DNA from: Rhodobiaceae bacterium
GTDB lineage: Bacteria > Pseudomonadota > Alphaproteobacteria > Parvibaculales > Parvibaculaceae
DNA length: 10,091 nt
NCBI GenBank assembly: GCA_002746275.1
Contig: NVWR01000004.1
Span: forward strand, 343,584-353,674
Reading direction: 5' to 3'
Part shown: one piece after another, positions 7,588 to 10,091 of the stretch
Layout: every line of letters begins with the position of its first letter
Numbering within the stretch: the stretch's first letter is position 1
Made by a program: the position numbers and the translations under genes
The notes under the pieces: model-generated
The model's input: the letters and a program-made list of their open reading frames with translations, nothing else
Told to the model about the DNA's origin: nothing
Databases searched by the model: none

Positions 7588-7747
7588 CGGGCAGGCTCTT
7601 CAGGGTCAGGTAGACGGACGCTGTGGTGTGATCACTGCCCGGCCCATTGCGGGGCAGTCTCGATTTTCAGTTTCCATGCGCGGCTTTCCATCGTGCAAAA
7701 TCCGCGCCGGTATCAATGTCTGTCAACGTCTCTAGCACTGCCACACG
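7587..7747. repeat. Right copy of the imperfect direct repeat (transferase 1 / methyltransferase junction)
   Basis: This is the partner of 6485-6682 in the same orientation. It holds the intact C-terminus of the transferase 1 gene and a fragment of a methyltransferase N-terminus. Relative to the left copy it lacks about 37 bases around 7658-7680, which removes the methyltransferase start codon and shortens the transferase 1 end. The outer edge at 7587 coincides with the last base of the orphan gene's stop codon. Confidence 0.85.
7588..7657 (-). pseudogene. Remnant: N-terminal part of a second methyltransferase gene
   Basis: The minus strand reads LPRNGPGSDHTTASVY and then LTLKSLP without a stop. 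This aligns with residues 20-42 of the intact methyltransferase (LPRNGPGSDRTTASVY, RTLEDLP). The start codon and first 19 residues are lost by a small deletion on one side. On the other side homology stops where the orphan gene ends. Together with the remnant at 6687-6772 it implies a duplicated methyltransferase gene whose residues of about 43-125 are gone, replaced by the orphan gene. Confidence 0.8.
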
Positions 7748-8269
7748 TGCGCCGGTGAGGTTCGCTCTCGTGTCAGCAAGCGCATGTTCGCTGGACCAAC
7801 GCACGTTTCCGAAAATCTTGCGCACATGGGGATGGCGCTTCAGACCCACGAGCCAGTATCCCCCATCCTCCGCTGGGCCAAACACTGCCTCATGATTGCC
7901 CAGCGCCTTAAAAGCCGCTGCAATGTGGCGGGCGGAGACGTCGGGGCTGTCGCAACCGATGAGGACGACAGGACCCGGCGGCAGGCTCTGCATCATCTTG
8001 TCCATGCGGGCGCCTAGATCACCGCCACCTTGAGAGACGCGCGGCAAATCGTCCGGCCAAAAACCACCGTCCTCCAGCGCTGCATCCGGCGCTCCGGCAA
8101 TCACCGTCTGCCACCGGGGATCGTCACCCAAACGCCGCAGCAGATTTGCCGTGTTGCTGCGGTAGAAACGCAATGCTTCCACCGCACCAATGTCGCGGGC
8201 AAGGCGCGTCTTCACCGCTCCGATGCGGGGGGCCTTGGACATGACGACCAGCCAGTTGGTGACGCTCAT
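7667..8269 (-). CDS. TIGR04282-type transferase (CofC-like, rSAM-associated transferase 1)
   Basis: A soluble protein of about 200 residues with a nucleotidyl/glycosyltransferase-like fold related to CofC/MobA. The family is named for arsenosugar biosynthesis or for rSAM/selenodomain association, but its reaction is not settled. I start at ATG 8269, not at the far end of the open frame (8422). This start overlaps the upstream stop as ATGA and begins the family's normal opening, WLVVMSKAPRIGAVKTRLA. Further motifs are LIGCDSPD (Asp107 and Asp110) and GPAEDGGYWLVGL (about 131-143). The C-terminus TDIDTGADFARW is duplicated at 6616-6682. Overlap with the TIGR04283 gene suggests translational coupling. 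The ancestral 3' end ran into the methyltransferase start but has been altered by a deletion here. Confidence 0.92.
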   Translation of the reverse strand: MSVTNWLVVMSKAPRIGAVKTRLARDIGAVEALRFYRSNTANLLRRLGDDPRWQTVIAGAPDAALEDGGFWPDDLPRVSQGGGDLGARMDKMMQSLPPGPVVLIGCDSPDVSARHIAAAFKALGNHEAVFGPAEDGGYWLVGLKRHPHVRKIFGNVRWSSEHALADTRANLTGARVAVLETLTDIDTGADFARWKAAHGN

Positions 8270-8961
8270 TTGTAAATCCGTACGAGAATGCGTGTCGGCA
8301 CGCGCAGAAAATACAGTGACAGCAGACCAAGATTGGAAAGCGAGCGCTTCAGATAGCCGTCTCTGTGATAGCGCGCCGGGCTTGTGACCGCACAAGTGTG
8401 CAACAAGGTCATGCGGCGCCAACCAATTTTGCGCACCAGCCCCACATCTTCCATCAAGGGCACATCGGGGTAGCCACCAAGCTGGTCATAGAAGGTTTTT
8501 CGAATCAGCAGCCCCTGATCACCATATGGAAGACGGAACAGCGAACACCGCAAGCGCACCAGGCGCTCCAGCCAACGGGCAGCGGGGCCGAAATCGTCCA
8601 GCGCAAAGCGAAACGCGGCGGCGATATTGGTGCCACCGAAACGCCCCTGCGCCACCTGCTCCAGAAGTTTTGAGACTTCCACCTCCCAGCCCGCCTCAAG
8701 AACCGTGTCGCCATGGAGAAAAAGCAGCCAGTCGTGCTTGGCAGCCTCTGCCCCCGCGCGCAATTGCCCGCCCCGACCTGGAGGTGCCGTTATCAAAGTG
8801 GCGCCCGTCATATCGGCAATCTCAACCGTGGCGTCCGTGGAGCCCCCATCGACAATCACCACCTGGCGCACGAGCCCGCTCACCGTCGCTGGCACCAGCG
8901 CCGATAGGCAGTTTGCCAGCCCGTCTTCGGCATTAAGTGTGGGAATAATGATGCTCAACAT
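8266..8961 (-). CDS. TIGR04283-type family 2 glycosyltransferase (rSAM-associated transferase 2)
   Basis: A 231-residue GT-A fold glycosyltransferase. It opens MLSIIIPTLNAEDGL, then has VDGGSTD (residues 37-43) for nucleotide-sugar binding and HGDT (83-86) as the metal-binding DXD equivalent. GGQLRAG and YGDQG (146-150) follow, then the acidic LMEDVGLVRK, where the catalytic base is expected. The C-terminal part is hydrophobic and basic, which may help membrane contact. The stop overlaps the next start as ATGA, so the two transferases are made together, as this family pair usually is. No ArsS-type radical SAM or ArsM gene is visible beside them, so an arsenosugar role cannot be assumed. A TATAGT sequence shortly before the ATG on the minus strand could be a -10 box with a very short leader; this is weak. 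Confidence 0.93.
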   Translation of the reverse strand: MLSIIIPTLNAEDGLANCLSALVPATVSGLVRQVVIVDGGSTDATVEIADMTGATLITAPPGRGGQLRAGAEAAKHDWLLFLHGDTVLEAGWEVEVSKLLEQVAQGRFGGTNIAAAFRFALDDFGPAARWLERLVRLRCSLFRLPYGDQGLLIRKTFYDQLGGYPDVPLMEDVGLVRKIGWRRMTLLHTCAVTSPARYHRDGYLKRSLSNLGLLSLYFLRVPTRILVRIYK

Positions 8962-9012
8962 GGGCGCGGACTATAAGGGCGGAAGGGCCTTGATGCGAGA
9001 TTTCTGAAAAAT

Positions 9013-9027
9013 GTTCTTGTTTTGTTC
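9013..9027 (+). promoter_or_regulatory. LexA (SOS) box, GTTC-N7-GTTC
   Basis: Two direct GTTC words, 9013-9016 and 9024-9027, are separated by exactly seven T-rich bases. This is the direct-repeat box bound by LexA in alphaproteobacteria such as Rhodobacter and Caulobacter. A TATTTT at 9032-9037 right behind it could be the -10 element, so LexA would block RNA polymerase. It lies 25 bases before the in-frame ATG 9052 and 187 bases before ATG 9214 of the radical SAM gene. It is also 52 bases upstream of the divergent glycosyltransferase gene. Control of the radical SAM gene is the simpler reading. Confidence 0.7.
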
Positions 9028-9213
9028 TGAATATTTTCCTATTCTCTTTTCATGGACATCGGCACTGACAACAGAGAGACAAACACACAAAGAGACCGAA
9101 CAACGAGACACGCGCGTCCTGGCCCCCTCACATCCCCCCGTGTGACACGCCAGCCCTCTATCCCCCGTGCACCGGATGCCCCCTCATCCTCCGTGCCATC
9201 TGGGATACCCCTT

Positions 9214-10091
9214 ATGGGCAGGCGAGGCCGGGGCGCGCGCTCCAATCAAAGCAGTCGATTTGAAACGCTGAGTTATGCGCAATTCGATGATGGCTGGAGC
9301 ACGATTGAGGAAGCCGTTCCCCTCAAGACCCACGTGACTGATGAAGCGGCGCGCAAGATCATTACCCGCAACACGTCGCCCGACATTCCCTTTGACCGCT
9401 CCATCAATCCTTATCGGGGGTGCGAGCATGGGTGTGTCTATTGCTTCGCCCGTCCCACGCACGCCTTTATGGGCCTGTCGCCCGGTCTTGATTTTGAAAG
9501 CAAACTGTTTGCCAAGCCCAATGCCGCAGCCCTGCTGGCGAAGGAGCTTTCCAAGCCCGGGTATAAGGTGCAACCCATCGCGATTGGCACCAATACCGAT
9601 GCCTATCAGCCGATTGAGCGAAAATACCGGATCATGCGCCAGATCCTGGAGGTGCTGGATGCCTATAACCATCCGGTGACCATCGTCACCAAGTCCGCGC
9701 TAATCACTCGCGATCTAGATATTCTGTCCTCCATGGCCGGGCGTAACCTCGTGCGGGTGGCGCTTTCGATCACCACGCTGGATACCAAACTCGCCCGCGC
9801 CATGGAACCAAGGGCAAGTGCGCCGACCAAACGTATGGCAACGCTGGAAATTCTCTCTGCGGCGGGTATTCCCACCGGCGTCATGGTGGCCCCGGTCATT
9901 CCAGGCCTTAACGACCATGAGATCGAACGGATTTTGCGGGGTAGTCATTATGCTGGTGCCACCCAGGCCGGATTTATTCTGCTTCGGCTACCGCGCGAGA
10001 TCAAAGACCTGTTTTACGAATGGCTGCAAGACGCTGTTCCTGACAAAGCCGCCAAAGTGATGAAGCTTGTTCGCGATACGCGCGGCGGCAA
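9214..10091 (+). CDS. PA0069-family radical SAM protein (SplB-like), partial at the window end
   Basis: A radical SAM enzyme of the SplB/COG1533 group with unknown substrate; the reading frame runs off the window without a stop. From ATG 9214 it begins MGRRGRGARSNQSSRFE, the usual N-terminus of this family. The cluster motif is CEHGCVYC (Cys70, Cys74, Cys77), binding the 4Fe-4S that cleaves SAM. It is followed by FARPTHAFMGLSPG, then IGTNTDAYQPIE, VTIVTKSALITRDLD and VMVAPVIPGLNDHE, all typical. Visible length is 292 codons, and about 60 more residues would be expected. The frame is open upstream to ATG 9052, so a 54-residue basic, low-complexity extension is possible. A weak GGGA lies eight bases before 9214, and none precedes 9052. 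It is divergent from the transferase operon and has a LexA box upstream. Spore photoproduct lyase activity is not implied. Confidence 0.92.
   Translation, partial: MGRRGRGARSNQSSRFETLSYAQFDDGWSTIEEAVPLKTHVTDEAARKIITRNTSPDIPFDRSINPYRGCEHGCVYCFARPTHAFMGLSPGLDFESKLFAKPNAAALLAKELSKPGYKVQPIAIGTNTDAYQPIERKYRIMRQILEVLDAYNHPVTIVTKSALITRDLDILSSMAGRNLVRVALSITTLDTKLARAMEPRASAPTKRMATLEILSAAGIPTGVMVAPVIPGLNDHEIERILRGSHYAGATQAGFILLRLPREIKDLFYEWLQDAVPDKAAKVMKLVRDTRGG

Noticed and set aside
6485..7747. Insertion sequence or composite transposon
   Set aside because: There is no transposase, no terminal inverted repeats and no target-site duplication; the repeats are pieces of the flanking genes themselves.
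8270..8422. N-terminal extension of the TIGR04282-type transferase frame
   Set aside because: It overlaps the TIGR04283 gene in another frame, has no family similarity, and the ATGA overlap at 8266-8269 gives the standard start.

Overview
The window looks like chromosomal DNA from an alphaproteobacterium of fairly high GC (a hand count of one line, 4021-4080, gave 63%). This rests on three things: the ETF-QO / family 4 uracil-DNA glycosylase / Slt-type lytic transglycosylase / moaB neighbourhood, which I know from this class; the style of the proteins; and a GTTC-N7-GTTC box of the alphaproteobacterial LexA type. The genus cannot be told from the sequence alone. There are no tRNA or rRNA genes, no CRISPR array and no recognisable transposase.

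Left part (1-5841). A full-length electron transfer flavoprotein-ubiquinone oxidoreductase gene is on the minus strand. Across a roughly 340-base divergent intergenic region it faces a plus-strand series: uracil-DNA glycosylase, a secreted lytic transglycosylase, the molybdenum cofactor protein MoaB, and a tightly linked 69-residue protein. These are housekeeping functions in respiration, base-excision repair, cell-wall turnover and cofactor synthesis. Two sets of inverted repeats lie between the divergent genes.

Middle part (5842-8961). Three real genes are read on the minus strand, in transcription order: a TIGR04283-type glycosyltransferase, a TIGR04282-type nucleotidyl/glycosyl transferase (joined by an ATGA stop-start overlap), and a class I SAM methyltransferase. 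The original layout appears to have been glycosyltransferase 2 - transferase 1 - methyltransferase with overlapping gene ends. That junction now exists twice, as an imperfect direct repeat (6485-6682 and 7587-7747; about 87% identical in the two aligned blocks by hand count). Between the copies are remnants of a second methyltransferase gene and an AT-richer orphan gene (6883-7587) encoding a secreted, cysteine-containing protein of unknown function. The orphan ends exactly where one methyltransferase remnant begins. This is the most unusual structure in the window.

Right part (8962-10091). A plus-strand radical SAM gene (PA0069 family, SplB-like) runs off the window edge. A clear LexA-type box sits upstream, suggesting DNA-damage control of a radical SAM protein of unknown substrate.
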